Below, piece by piece: positions 16,442-25,335 of a stretch of DNA of 28,487 bases (positions within the stretch are counted from its first letter, which is position 1; each line of letters begins with the position of its first letter). The translations under genes were made by a program, and so were the position numbers. The stretch spans positions 1 through 28,487 of the forward strand of contig JAEZZG010000046.1 in assembly GCA_023442485.1 (NCBI GenBank). The letters are read 5' to 3'. The notes below the pieces were generated by a model, which saw only the letters and a program-made list of their open reading frames with translations, had not been told where the DNA came from and did no database searches. This DNA comes from Actinomycetes bacterium. Its GTDB lineage: Bacteria; Actinomycetota; Actinomycetes; Propionibacteriales; Propionibacteriaceae.

Positions 16442-17503
16442 ATGTCGATGTCGCAGCGGGACCTTGCTTTACTCCCCAAAGCCCATCTTCATCTCCACTT
16501 CACCGGGTCGATGAGTGTGTCCACCTTGACCCTGCTGGCTGAGATGGCCGGGATGGAGATGCCAGAGCAGTTGATCGACGAGATCGCTCTCCAAGTCGCC
16601 CCTGACCAGCGTGGTTGGTTCCGGTTTCAGCGCCTCTATGACGTCGCCCGCAAGGTCGTCAACTCCGAGGCGGCGATCCGCGCGGTGGTGCTGTATTCAG
16701 CTCGCGACGATGCCCGCGAGGGGTCGCGCCGAATGGAAATCCAGGTTGATCCATCCACCTACGCCAAGTTCGTCGGGGGTCTAGCCCCGGCAGTGGAGAT
16801 CATCATTGACGCGGCCAAGCAGGCGGCCTCGGATTCGGGGATCGAAATCGGCCTGATCATTGCCGCGTCGAGAATCCGCCATCCACTCGAAGCCCGCACC
16901 CTCGCTCGATTGGCGGCCCGCTATGCCGGTGACGGATCCGGAGAGGTCGTCGGTTTTGGGCTCAGTAATGATGAAAGATCAGGGGTAACACAAGAATGGG
17001 AGGGCGCATTCCGGATTGCCCGCAAAGCAGGCTTGATCTCCGTCCCCCACGGTGGGGAGCTGCTAGGCCCCCAGCACGTTCGTACCGTCATGGACGCACT
17101 GAACCCGACCCGGATCGGCCACGGCGTCCGCTCCGCCGAAGACCGCTCCCTCCTCGACGAGATCGCCAACCGCAATATCACCCTCGAAGTGTGTCCACTC
17201 TCTAATGTCTCCCTGGGGGTCTATCCAGACGCCGGGCAGGTGCCGCTGCGCACCCTCTACGATGCCGGGGTGTCGATGGCGCTGGGCGCTGATGACCCAT
17301 TGCTCTTCCTCTCCCGACTCAACGACCAATACTTGGTGGCCCGCGATCAAGGGTTCTCCGACGCAGAAATCGCCCAGTTGGCCAGGTATTCAGTGATGGC
17401 GTCGATGGCCTCTAACGAATCCAAGCGAGAGTGGCTCGCAGACATTGACCGCTGGCTTGATACCCCGGCCCACGACGATACTGAACCCCCGGTTTGCCCG
17501 TGA
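16442..17503 (+). CDS. Adenosine deaminase family protein
   Basis: 353 residues; a zinc TIM-barrel hydrolase of the adenosine/AMP deaminase family, probably converting adenosine to inosine. Expected metal ligands are present: H17 and H19 in HLHLHF, H203 in PHGGE with catalytic E206, H227 in RIGHG and D284/D285 in GADDP. CPLSN is at 251-255. The usual 'ELHxHLDG' is instead HLHLHFTG (H15 for Glu, T21 for the Asp that contacts the ribose 5'-OH in mouse enzyme), so substrate preference may differ. It sits one base after purC and upstream of purS. A second ATG (codon 3) is possible. I would not assign a precise substrate. Confidence 0.8.
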   Translation: MSMSQRDLALLPKAHLHLHFTGSMSVSTLTLLAEMAGMEMPEQLIDEIALQVAPDQRGWFRFQRLYDVARKVVNSEAAIRAVVLYSARDDAREGSRRMEIQVDPSTYAKFVGGLAPAVEIIIDAAKQAASDSGIEIGLIIAASRIRHPLEARTLARLAARYAGDGSGEVVGFGLSNDERSGVTQEWEGAFRIARKAGLISVPHGGELLGPQHVRTVMDALNPTRIGHGVRSAEDRSLLDEIANRNITLEVCPLSNVSLGVYPDAGQVPLRTLYDAGVSMALGADDPLLFLSRLNDQYLVARDQGFSDAEIAQLARYSVMASMASNESKREWLADIDRWLDTPAHDDTEPPVCP

Positions 17504-17551
17504 ATCGATCTGATCATGTGAACCAAAATCAATGGATTGGATCAACTCGTA

Positions 17552-17557
17552 TAGGAT
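17552..17557 (+). promoter_or_regulatory. -10 box of purS, 6 nt before the ATG
   Basis: TAGGAT, then 6 bases, then the purS ATG. Since AGGA lies within it, it could instead be a Shine-Dalgarno for a leadered message from purC. Confidence 0.4.
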
Positions 17558-17563
17558 TCAGCT

Positions 17564-17830
17564 ATGGCTTGTGTAGTTGTCGATGTGATGCCCAAACCAG
17601 AGATTCTTGACCCCCAGGGCAAGGCCGTTACCAGCGCGTTGAAGCGCCTGGGATTTGACGGCTTGTCGGTGCGTCAGGGGAAGCGGTTCGAGATTGAGGT
17701 CGACGGGGAAGTAACCCCGGAGCGGCTTGACCAGATTCGCCATGCGGCTGAGACCTTGCTAGCAAACACGGTGATTGAGCATTTTGTGGTGCGCCAGGAG
17801 GCCGCCGCAACCGAGACCGGGACGGAGTAA
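17564..17830 (+). CDS. purS: Phosphoribosylformylglycinamidine synthase subunit PurS
   Basis: 88 residues, usual PurS size. PurS is the small dimeric bridging subunit of the FGAM synthase complex with PurQ and PurL, letting ammonia pass from the glutaminase to the synthetase. The N-terminus (VVVDVMPKPEILDPQGKA) and 'LGFDGLSVRQGKRFEIE' match the family, as does the 'ETLLANTVIEHF' end. It overlaps no gene; purQ starts 4 bases after its stop. Confidence 0.95.
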   Translation: MACVVVDVMPKPEILDPQGKAVTSALKRLGFDGLSVRQGKRFEIEVDGEVTPERLDQIRHAAETLLANTVIEHFVVRQEAAATETGTE

Positions 17831-17834
17831 AGCC

Positions 17835-18512
17835 GTGGTGAAAATCGGTGTGGTGACCTTTCCGGGGACCCTCGATGACCAGGACGCCTTGCGCGCGGTG
17901 CGGATCGCCGGTGCCGAGCCGGTGTCACTCTGGCACGCCTCGGATTCTCTCTCCGGTGTCGACGCGGTGATCCTTCCGGGCGGTTTCTCCTATGGTGATT
18001 ACCTGCGCTGCGGTGCAATCGCGCGATTCTCCCCGGTGATGGACCTCGTCATCGATGCCGCCAATCGCGGCATGCCCGTCTTGGGGATCTGCAACGGGTT
18101 CCAGATGCTGTGTGAAGCCCATCTTCTCCCCGGTGCGATGATCCGCAACGACCACCAGAAATTCATCTGCAAGGACCAGCGACTCAGGGTTGAATCCGTC
18201 GATACGGTGTGGACGTGTGGTTTCCAGCGCGGACAAGAGATCACCATCGCGTTGAAGAACGGCGAGGGTAACTACCAAGCTGACCAAGACACCATCAAGC
18301 GGCTCGAAGACAACAGCCAGGTAGTTTTCCGCTACATCGGAGGCAACCCTAACGGCTCCAACCACGACATCGCCGGAATCACCAATGAACGAGGCAACGT
18401 TGTCGGCTTGATGCCTCATCCCGAGCACAACGTTGAACAGCTCACCGCAGCGTCAACAGACGGGGTGACCTTCTTTACGTCCTTGATCAACTTCTTGTCG
18501 GCGAGAGCCTAA
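17835..18512 (+). CDS. purQ: Phosphoribosylformylglycinamidine synthase subunit PurQ (glutaminase)
   Basis: 225 residues from GTG at 17835 (a second GTG follows directly). PurQ is the class I amidotransferase subunit giving ammonia from glutamine to PurL. The catalytic triad is C86 in GICNGFQML, with H195 and E197 in MPHPEHN. The oxyanion region has LPGGFSYGDYLR (48-59). GGAG 7 nt upstream supports this start over an upstream in-frame ATG at 17775, which lies within purS. It ends the purC-add-purS-purQ run at a strong terminator. Confidence 0.96.
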   Translation: MVKIGVVTFPGTLDDQDALRAVRIAGAEPVSLWHASDSLSGVDAVILPGGFSYGDYLRCGAIARFSPVMDLVIDAANRGMPVLGICNGFQMLCEAHLLPGAMIRNDHQKFICKDQRLRVESVDTVWTCGFQRGQEITIALKNGEGNYQADQDTIKRLEDNSQVVFRYIGGNPNGSNHDIAGITNERGNVVGLMPHPEHNVEQLTAASTDGVTFFTSLINFLSARA

Positions 18513-18603
18513 GCCTGGCTTTCCTGATCGGCTACCTCACCCTTACCTGTTGCGGCCTAGGAGGGTGGGGTCTAGCGGCAGGTCATCGGCGGCGAGTCTT
18601 AGT

Positions 18604-18636
18604 GAAGGCCAGTACCCAAAGCAGGTACTGGCCTTC
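18604..18636. terminator. Bidirectional terminator between purQ and the BadF-type kinase
   Basis: A perfect 13-bp stem: GAAGGCCAGTACC (18604-18616) with GGTACTGGCCTTC (18624-18636) and a 7-nt loop. Plus-side tail has GGCTTTTAG (weak T-run). The stop of the minus-strand kinase is 10 bases away, so the stem probably ends both converging transcripts. Confidence 0.75.
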
Positions 18637-18645
18637 GATTGGCTT

Positions 18646-19569
18646 TTAGACGGCTTGGGCCGTCGAGATTTTGCCGAACAGCGGCGAAGACCTCTTCAAG
18701 ATCGCCATTCGGGCTGCCCCAGCTAGTGGGCCGTCGTTGAGATAAGACACCGACGCCTGGGGGACGAGTTCAGACAAAGCAGCCTCGAAGGCACTGCGAA
18801 TCACCGGCGAAGAAAAGACATTTCCAGTGGCGGCAACGGGCGCTGTTGCCGAGGCGTCGAAGCGAACCCGTTTGAGTCCGGCGGCAACAGATTTCGCCAT
18901 CTCGGTCGCGGCAGCCACCACGATTGATAGGCACACCTGGTCGGTGGGGGCGAGTTCGGCGACCTTCTTGGCGTAAGAGGCGACCAGTTTCACCCGCTCC
19001 TCGGAGTTTTGGATGTCGACGTAGGCGGTGTCGAGGTCATGGAAGTCGTTGCGGACGACGTCGGTAAGCGCGGTTTTCGGTCCGCGTCCGTCATAGGCGC
19101 GCATCACGGCGCTCAGCCCAGCTTTGCCGATCCAGAAACCAGAGCCGGCATCTCCAAGGAGATAACCCCACCCATCTACTCGAGCAACGGTAGAAGCACC
19201 CATGGCTAAGGTCACTACGCCGGTGCCAGAGGCGATGACGACGCCGGGTCGATCTCCCAGGGCCCCCAGGTAGGATGTGATCGAATCGTGGGCTAGACGC
19301 ACCTGACGGATCGAGGTCGACTCAAGGGACTTCAACAGTTCAAGTGCAGTGTCGGAATCACGCAGACCCGTCGAACCGATACTGAGCTGAGTAGGGGATT
19401 CGCCGGTTTCGTCGAGGACATTTCGGACGATAGCGGCAAGCTGATCCAAGACTGGATAGTCGTTGATCACCGGCCCTCCCCGGCCTTCACAGACAACCTG
19501 GTTACCGTTGCGGAGTTCAAATCTCGATCCGGTTTGTCCGGCGTCAAGGACGAGAAGGTCGCAGGTCAT
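18646..19569 (-). CDS. BadF/BadG/NagK-type sugar kinase (probable N-acetylglucosamine kinase-like)
   Basis: 307 residues from the ATG at 19569, chosen because the family N-terminus (LLVLDAGQTGSR, phosphate-1 region) begins there and GGAGGG lies just upstream; longer in-frame starts add no known domain. It belongs to the ASKHA ATPase/kinase superfamily: catalytic-type D96 in AHDS, phosphate-2 SGTG (114-117), and the BadF hallmark WGYLLGDAGSGFWIG (134-148). The likely role is phosphorylation of an N-acetylated amino sugar in the cytoplasm, perhaps in cell-wall salvage; substrate is inferred. It diverges from pepN. Confidence 0.8.
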   Translation of the reverse strand: MTCDLLVLDAGQTGSRFELRNGNQVVCEGRGGPVINDYPVLDQLAAIVRNVLDETGESPTQLSIGSTGLRDSDTALELLKSLESTSIRQVRLAHDSITSYLGALGDRPGVVIASGTGVVTLAMGASTVARVDGWGYLLGDAGSGFWIGKAGLSAVMRAYDGRGPKTALTDVVRNDFHDLDTAYVDIQNSEERVKLVASYAKKVAELAPTDQVCLSIVVAAATEMAKSVAAGLKRVRFDASATAPVAATGNVFSSPVIRSAFEAALSELVPQASVSYLNDGPLAGAARMAILKRSSPLFGKISTAQAV

Positions 19570-19603
19570 GGGCCCTCCAAAAGAAGCGGTGGTCGTGTGG
19601 ACC

Positions 19604-19609
19604 ACTCTA
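19604..19609 (-). promoter_or_regulatory. -10 box of the BadF-type kinase
   Basis: TAGAGT on the minus strand would give a leader of about 28 nt including the GGAGGG ribosome site. No good -35 is visible. Confidence 0.4.
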
Positions 19610-19643
19610 TCCTGGCTGAGATCGTCTTGGTAGTTTTCGCTGG

Positions 19644-19649
19644 TAGCCT
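19644..19649 (+). promoter_or_regulatory. -10 box of pepN, 7 nt before the GTG (leaderless)
   Basis: TAGCCT, then 7 bases, then the pepN GTG at 19657. No ribosome binding site exists there. Facing -10 boxes of pepN and the kinase lie 35 bp apart. Confidence 0.5.
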
Positions 19650-19656
19650 TTCTCGC

Positions 19657-22404
19657 GTGAATTCCAATTTGACCCAAGACGAAACCCGGCAGCGTAGCCG
19701 CGACATTTGTGTCGAGCGTTACCAGATCAGTATTGACCTTGCCCAAGCCCCCGTCATCGACGAAACCACCTATCCGGTGTGTACCTCCATCGTCTTTGAT
19801 TCCAGCGTCCGGCAGACCTGGATTGACTACCTGGGGCGGGAGGTCGAGGCCGTCATCGTCAACGGCGACGAGGTCCCGGTTGACTTCGACGGGGCGCGGA
19901 TTGCGATCAGCGGGCTTGTCTGCGGGGCAACCAATGTCGTCACGATCCGTTCAAGATCGGAATTTTCTCGCACCGGGCAGGGTATGCACCGCTTCGTCGA
20001 TCCAGTCGACGACGCCGTCTACCTCTACACCCACAGCGAACCCGCTGATTCTCGCCGCATCTTTCCCAACTTTGAACAGCCCGACATGAAGGCGAACTTC
20101 GAGTTCTGTGTTCGGGCGCTGAAAGAGTGGCAGGTGTGGTCGAACCAGCCACTTGACCCGGATTGGGACGGATCTCTCCCCGACGGTCATTGCTGGCAGG
20201 AAAACCGCGAGGCCACCGCCGGCACTGGTGAGGGTGCGCGACCTCGCGACGAGCAGTCCCCTTGCCCAACAGACTTGCAGGTGTGCCGATTCAAGCCGAC
20301 CCCCAAACTATCCACCTACCTGATCGAGGTCAGCGCCGGGCCCTACCACGTCGTCGAATCTGAATGGGTCTCAGCGGATCGGTCCCTGACGATCCCGCTG
20401 CGCTGGGGCTGCCGGCAGTCGCTTAGCCAATACCTCGACGCCGACGACCTCTTCCGCGTCACCGGTCAGTGCCTGACCTGGTTCGACGAGAACTTCGGCT
20501 ACCCCTACCCGTGGGGCAAATACGACCAAATCTTCGTCCCTGAATACAACATCGGAGCGATGGAGAACCCCGGCTGCGTGACCTTCACCGAGAATATGCT
20601 CTTCGTAGAGGAGCCGTCGCGGGCCCAACTGACCGCCAGAGCCAACGTGATCGCCCACGAGATGACCCACATGTGGTTCGGGGACCTCGTCACTCCAACC
20701 TGGTGGGATGAGCTGTGGCTAAAGGAGGCCTTCGCCGAGTACATGGGGACCTTCGTCGCGGCTGAGGCAACCGAATACACCGAGGCGTGGGTGACCTTCG
20801 CCGTCGCACGCAAGGCGTGGGCTTATGCCCAAGACGAGACCGCCGCCACCCACCCGATCCAAGCCCAGGTGGATGACTTAGCCACCGCCCGGCAAAACTT
20901 CGACGGCATCACCTATGCCAAAGGGGCCGCCGTACTCAAACAACTGGTTGCCTATGTCGGGATTGATCACTTCCTCGCCGGTGCCAGGGACTACTTCCAG
21001 CGACACGCCTTCTCGTCAACCACCCTGCCCGACTTCATCTCTTGTCTGGAAAAGGCCAGCGGAGAAGACCTTGATGACTGGGTGAGGTCGTGGCTGCAGA
21101 CTTCTGGCCCGGATCGCCTACGCGTCACGGTGGACGATGCTGGGGATCGGGGAGTGCGGCTATTTGTGCGGCAGCAATCGGTAGATGTCATCACCGGCAA
21201 ACCCGTGGGGCGTCCGCATCGTCTCGGCGTCGGGCTCTTCCGCGCAGACCCGACGACAGGGAGGCTCGAATGTGACCGACAACTTGATCTCGTCTTGCGT
21301 CGGGACCAGGCTCACAGACAGATCGAAGCCCAAGATTTTGAGTATGTGGTCGATCTGGACGGTCCGCGGCCTGACCTGATCATGATGAACCGGGGTGACC
21401 ATAGCTACGCCATCTGCGAGATCGACCCGCAATCAATACAGGTTGCGCTCCAATCAGTGGCGGAGCTGGCCGATCCGCTAGATCGGGCCACCGTCTGGTC
21501 GCAGCTCATCAGCGCTGTCGACGATGCCCGCCTGGACGCCCAAGGATTCGTGGCGGCGGTTGCAAATCAGTTGCACAACGAGGGTTCGTCTGCGATCCTT
21601 CAAGCCGTCCTCACATCGGCGAGGTCCGCGATAACCAACTGCGTCGCGCCCGAACTGCGAGGAAAAGTCATCTCTAACTACCTGACTAAGATGATTGCCC
21701 TGCTCGAAGCCACGCCTGCTGCAACAGATATGCAACGTCTGTTGGTGCGTCACCTGGCCGGTTTCGCTCCAAAAGATGTTGAGGTGGAAGGTGTGGCCTA
21801 TCTCGATTGGTTGCAGGGGCTGGTCACCGGTGACGTCCAGATTGACGGGGTCAACATCGACCTCAAACTCCGCTGGGCGATCATCGAATCACTGGCTAGT
21901 GCCGGAATGGTCGATCAAGCCTTCCTGGACGCTCAAATCGCGGTTGACGATTGTGCCCTGGCTCGCGATCTGCAGCTAGGCTGCCAGGTCGCCATGCCAG
22001 ATCTCGACGCCAAACGTGACGCCTTCACCAAGGTGTGCACCCCGGGACGCTACACCAATAAGCAGATCGACCAGATCACCACCCACCTGATCATGCCCGG
22101 CCAAGAGACCTGGGGGAGTGCCTTCGTCGACCCCTATTTCTCCGGGCTAATGACCTGGTGGGATGAGCATCCAATGGAGCTAGCGGAGCGTCTGGCTAAA
22201 AACCTGTACTGGCACCGGGTGGACCTCGACGGAGATAGCGTTGACGCCAACCGGGTCGTGCTTCGGTCCAACCAGTGGCTAGATGACCACCGGGAGGCCC
22301 CGTCAGCCCTTCGGCGAATCATCCACGAGAACACCCACCTGCTAGTCAAGCGCCTGAGGGCCCAAGCACTATCGAGGACGCAAGCTAGTAGCAGTCACAA
22401 TTGA
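19657..22404 (+). CDS. pepN: M1 family zinc aminopeptidase N
   Basis: 915 residues. PepN removes N-terminal residues from peptides. The GAMEN exopeptidase motif is at 300-304 and the zinc site is HEMTH at 334-338 with the third ligand E357 (in LKEAF), spaced as in the family. The N-terminal beta-rich domain comes first and an ERAP1-C-like helical domain ends the protein. The start is placed at GTG 19657, not an in-frame ATG at 19534, because the residues between (rich in charge, crossing the divergent kinase's coding start) are unlike M1 N-termini. The homologous start (NLTQDE...) and the TAGCCT -10 box fit GTG. No signal peptide, so cytoplasmic. Confidence 0.95.
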   Translation: MNSNLTQDETRQRSRDICVERYQISIDLAQAPVIDETTYPVCTSIVFDSSVRQTWIDYLGREVEAVIVNGDEVPVDFDGARIAISGLVCGATNVVTIRSRSEFSRTGQGMHRFVDPVDDAVYLYTHSEPADSRRIFPNFEQPDMKANFEFCVRALKEWQVWSNQPLDPDWDGSLPDGHCWQENREATAGTGEGARPRDEQSPCPTDLQVCRFKPTPKLSTYLIEVSAGPYHVVESEWVSADRSLTIPLRWGCRQSLSQYLDADDLFRVTGQCLTWFDENFGYPYPWGKYDQIFVPEYNIGAMENPGCVTFTENMLFVEEPSRAQLTARANVIAHEMTHMWFGDLVTPTWWDELWLKEAFAEYMGTFVAAEATEYTEAWVTFAVARKAWAYAQDETAATHPIQAQVDDLATARQNFDGITYAKGAAVLKQLVAYVGIDHFLAGARDYFQRHAFSSTTLPDFISCLEKASGEDLDDWVRSWLQTSGPDRLRVTVDDAGDRGVRLFVRQQSVDVITGKPVGRPHRLGVGLFRADPTTGRLECDRQLDLVLRRDQAHRQIEAQDFEYVVDLDGPRPDLIMMNRGDHSYAICEIDPQSIQVALQSVAELADPLDRATVWSQLISAVDDARLDAQGFVAAVANQLHNEGSSAILQAVLTSARSAITNCVAPELRGKVISNYLTKMIALLEATPAATDMQRLLVRHLAGFAPKDVEVEGVAYLDWLQGLVTGDVQIDGVNIDLKLRWAIIESLASAGMVDQAFLDAQIAVDDCALARDLQLGCQVAMPDLDAKRDAFTKVCTPGRYTNKQIDQITTHLIMPGQETWGSAFVDPYFSGLMTWWDEHPMELAERLAKNLYWHRVDLDGDSVDANRVVLRSNQWLDDHREAPSALRRIIHENTHLLVKRLRAQALSRTQASSSHN

Positions 22405-22440
22405 GGCTGGACAGTCAGCAGAACATAATGGATCACAGCG

Positions 22441-22458
22441 CCTGGCTACGTGGCCAGG
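22441..22458 (+). terminator. Short hairpin after pepN
   Basis: CCTGGC (22441-22446) pairs with GCCAGG (22453-22458) around a 6-nt loop, with no T-run. It lies between pepN and the YfhO-like gene; a weak terminator candidate only. Confidence 0.25.
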
Positions 22459-22512
22459 GGTCTATCCTCAGCCTTCCCTGATCTCGACTGACGTCGACGA
22501 GGAGAAAAAACA

Positions 22513-25302
22513 GTGGTAACAAAGCGAATCACCCCATGGGGCCACTATCTGAAAGCCGCGCTTTTGGCTGCGGCTGTGACGGTGGTGGTATTCCTGGTCG
22601 CCTCCTTGCGTCTGGGTCTGCCACCGTTCGGGACGAATCCGTGGTGTTCTGGTGACTGCGCCGCCCAGTACTACATGTTCCACTCGCACCTCAAATCCAT
22701 CACCAACGGCGACCCGATGGCCGGGTTGGAGTTCAGTTGGCTCGTGGGGGCTGGGATGCCCTTCTTGTCGAACTACATCTACTACACCGGCGGGCCATTC
22801 CCGCTGCTGCTGTCCCTGGTGCCCTATGCCTGGTTCGACACCGCGCTATTCGCCATGCATGTGTTGATGTGTGCCTCGGCGGCGGCAGTGATGGCAGTGC
22901 TGTTGACCAGCCTGATCGAACGCAAGTTCCGTAACCTCGCCCTAGCGATGGACCCTGACGGATTACATCAATGGGCTGGTGATCGGGCAGGTGCAGGGAT
23001 TTTCGTCGTCGCTTCCACACCCGATCAGGACGATTTGCGCCCTGACTATCGGGGATGGGCGCGGCTGAAAGATTGGTCCTGGTGGAAAGGCCCGCTAGGT
23101 GCTATCGAAACATCCGCGACGACCAAGACCTGGCTGGTATCGGGGCTACTCGCCGCAGCCTACGGGGTCTGTTCTTGGGTATTCACCTTAGGTTTCTACA
23201 ACACCATGTGGCTCAACGGGATGGTCGCTTTCCCGCTGCTGTGCCTGGTCGCTTTGCATTCCTTGGAGAGACGCCACTTCGTCCTCGGCACCCTCAGCGT
23301 CGCACTCTGCTTCTGGGCTAACTTCTACACCGCCTACATGGCCGCCCTCGGGGCAGTCTGGTTTTTCTTCACCTGGGCGGCAGCTACCCGCTACGGCTGG
23401 AAGAATAGTTTGCATGGCCTGATCCGATTCGCAGCCCAAGGCGTCCTCGGTGTCGGCATCAACGCCGTCACATTGATCCCCCTGTTTAAAGACCTTGCGG
23501 CTTCGTCAGACTTTGCCGGTTCCCATCCCTATGTACTCCCGATTAGGAGTCTTTTCTCGATGGCCTTGCCTCAGGGCATCTCGCTCAGTAACGGGGCAGC
23601 CCTCTATACCACCGTGATCGCCCTGCTCCTGGTTTTCACCCTGCCAGGGGCTAGAACCTGGGTTTGGTATTTCCGCCTGTACTGGTGCCTGTCCACGGCG
23701 GTAATCATCTTGACGGTACGGTCCCCGCTCGCCGTGCTGGCATGGTCGGCTTTCGACACCCCCAACGGCAACGTCTTCCGCTATGTCTTCGTCCTGAGCG
23801 GCTGGCTAGTCATCTCCGCCCGGTTGAGCCTGCGTGACACCCGCTCCAGGATCGCGCCATCCCCGCTCGCAGCCGCCGTGTCAGTTGCGGCACTGTCTTT
23901 CATCGTGGTCTTCGCTACCCGCCCGCCTGGGAATAACCTCGGATCGGCCCTGTACTCGCGCTACATTCTGATCGGCGTTGCGGTGGCCCTCTTCGTCGCA
24001 GTCATCCTCACGAAGAATCTGCTCCAGACGGTGCTGGCTGCCTGCCTGGCGGGAGCAACCATCCTAGAGGCGAGCCTGACCGGAATTTCTGGGATGAGGA
24101 TGATGTACAAGACACCCTCCCTGCCTAACTTCGGATCCACCATGACGACGATGCGTTCGGTCGCCGATGATACCGAACGCCTCGTCGGCTGGCCCACTCA
24201 CCGCTTCGCGGTAGTGCCTGAAGAGTCATGGATCGGCGGTCAGTTTTCCGAGTTCACCAAATTCAACCTGGGGGCTTTGGTCGGTGCCCCCGACGTCAGT
24301 TTCGGGTCGTCGCTGATTCCTAGCGCAGCCTCTGCCGCCCTTGTCAACCTGGGATTCGCCGAGTTAGCAGGTGGCCGACTCCTCTCACCTTCCTATACCG
24401 CAGAGCTCGGTGGAGATCCGGCTCTGGATGCACTGCTGGCGGTCGCGGCGAGGACCGATACGGATCGAGTCGTCAAACTACCCCCGGCATTCCCGATGGT
24501 GAGAGTCTTGAAGTCTCAAACCACGAAGTCGACCAAACCCAGCCGTAACTTCGATCTCGGCCCCACCTCTGAGATCGGCCCGGACGAGGTGCCGGCACCC
24601 TTCTCCTACCGAGATGATCTACTCGAAGAACCCGTCTATAGCAGGGCAAAGGTGGAGATTAACTCCGCCGGGGTTTGGAAGGAAACCCAGAACCCGTGGT
24701 GGCGGATGGGTCCTGGATCGACCGTGAAGCTCCGTATCACCTGCCCGGCAGGGATGATTCCGCAGATCAACTTGAAGAGTTTCTTTGGTCAGATTGATTC
24801 TGTGGACCAATTCCACGAAGACCACCTTGCAGGGTTCGCGGTTGTCTCGACCGTGACCCTGCCTCCATCCGAAGGTAAGCCGATCCCGGTTGATGTGACC
24901 GCAGGGAATAGACCGGGTGAAAGCCCCACCTGGGGTGTGTGCCTAGATCAGTCCTTGCTGACCCGCCAGGTTGAACAAACGGTGACACCATCCATTCAGA
25001 TTCACCGTTCTAACATCACAGCTACCTTCGATCAACCCATGACCGGCACCGCAGTGATCGCCACCGCCGCCATCGACGGGTGGAGCTGCCAGGTTGATGG
25101 TGAACCCGTCGATCTGCAGGCGCGGGCAGGTTTGCTGGCTGCCCCGATGCGTGGTAACCGCGAAGTTAGCTGTCATTTCACTACCCCTGGTGTCAAACTG
25201 GGAGCCGGAGTGAGTGTGGTGGCGGCAGTGATTGTGCTAGGTCTTGGTTTCGCTCTGGAACGGCGCCGACGCAGACGAATCACCCCACCTGGTGATATGT
25301 AG
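22513..25302 (+). CDS. YfhO-like multispan membrane protein (GT-C glycosyltransferase-type fold)
   Basis: 929 residues from GTG at 22513, with GGAG 7 nt or so upstream and a possible -10 (TATCCT) 50 bp before. It has about a dozen membrane spans, first near residues 13-33, and an extracytoplasmic loop with SGDCAAQY (46-53), where D48 may be the acidic residue typical of GT-C enzymes. Residues 136-205 are a charged, probably cytoplasmic insert. Residues about 545-885 form a large outward-facing beta-rich part, and a last span is followed by six arginines. YfhO-family proteins are linked in other bacteria to sugar modification of wall polymers; here the substrate is unknown. It lies within the purine region, 33 bp before purL. 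Confidence 0.8.
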   Translation: MVTKRITPWGHYLKAALLAAAVTVVVFLVASLRLGLPPFGTNPWCSGDCAAQYYMFHSHLKSITNGDPMAGLEFSWLVGAGMPFLSNYIYYTGGPFPLLLSLVPYAWFDTALFAMHVLMCASAAAVMAVLLTSLIERKFRNLALAMDPDGLHQWAGDRAGAGIFVVASTPDQDDLRPDYRGWARLKDWSWWKGPLGAIETSATTKTWLVSGLLAAAYGVCSWVFTLGFYNTMWLNGMVAFPLLCLVALHSLERRHFVLGTLSVALCFWANFYTAYMAALGAVWFFFTWAAATRYGWKNSLHGLIRFAAQGVLGVGINAVTLIPLFKDLAASSDFAGSHPYVLPIRSLFSMALPQGISLSNGAALYTTVIALLLVFTLPGARTWVWYFRLYWCLSTAVIILTVRSPLAVLAWSAFDTPNGNVFRYVFVLSGWLVISARLSLRDTRSRIAPSPLAAAVSVAALSFIVVFATRPPGNNLGSALYSRYILIGVAVALFVAVILTKNLLQTVLAACLAGATILEASLTGISGMRMMYKTPSLPNFGSTMTTMRSVADDTERLVGWPTHRFAVVPEESWIGGQFSEFTKFNLGALVGAPDVSFGSSLIPSAASAALVNLGFAELAGGRLLSPSYTAELGGDPALDALLAVAARTDTDRVVKLPPAFPMVRVLKSQTTKSTKPSRNFDLGPTSEIGPDEVPAPFSYRDDLLEEPVYSRAKVEINSAGVWKETQNPWWRMGPGSTVKLRITCPAGMIPQINLKSFFGQIDSVDQFHEDHLAGFAVVSTVTLPPSEGKPIPVDVTAGNRPGESPTWGVCLDQSLLTRQVEQTVTPSIQIHRSNITATFDQPMTGTAVIATAAIDGWSCQVDGEPVDLQARAGLLAAPMRGNREVSCHFTTPGVKLGAGVSVVAAVIVLGLGFALERRRRRRITPPGDM

Positions 25303-25323
25303 CCTGATCTGCTCGATTCACGA

Positions 25324-25329
25324 TAGATT
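25324..25329 (+). promoter_or_regulatory. -10 box of purL, 6 nt before the GTG (leaderless)
   Basis: TAGATT, then 6 bases, then the purL GTG. AGG lies only 3 nt before the start, too near for a Shine-Dalgarno. Confidence 0.5.
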
Positions 25330-25335
25330 AGGCCC

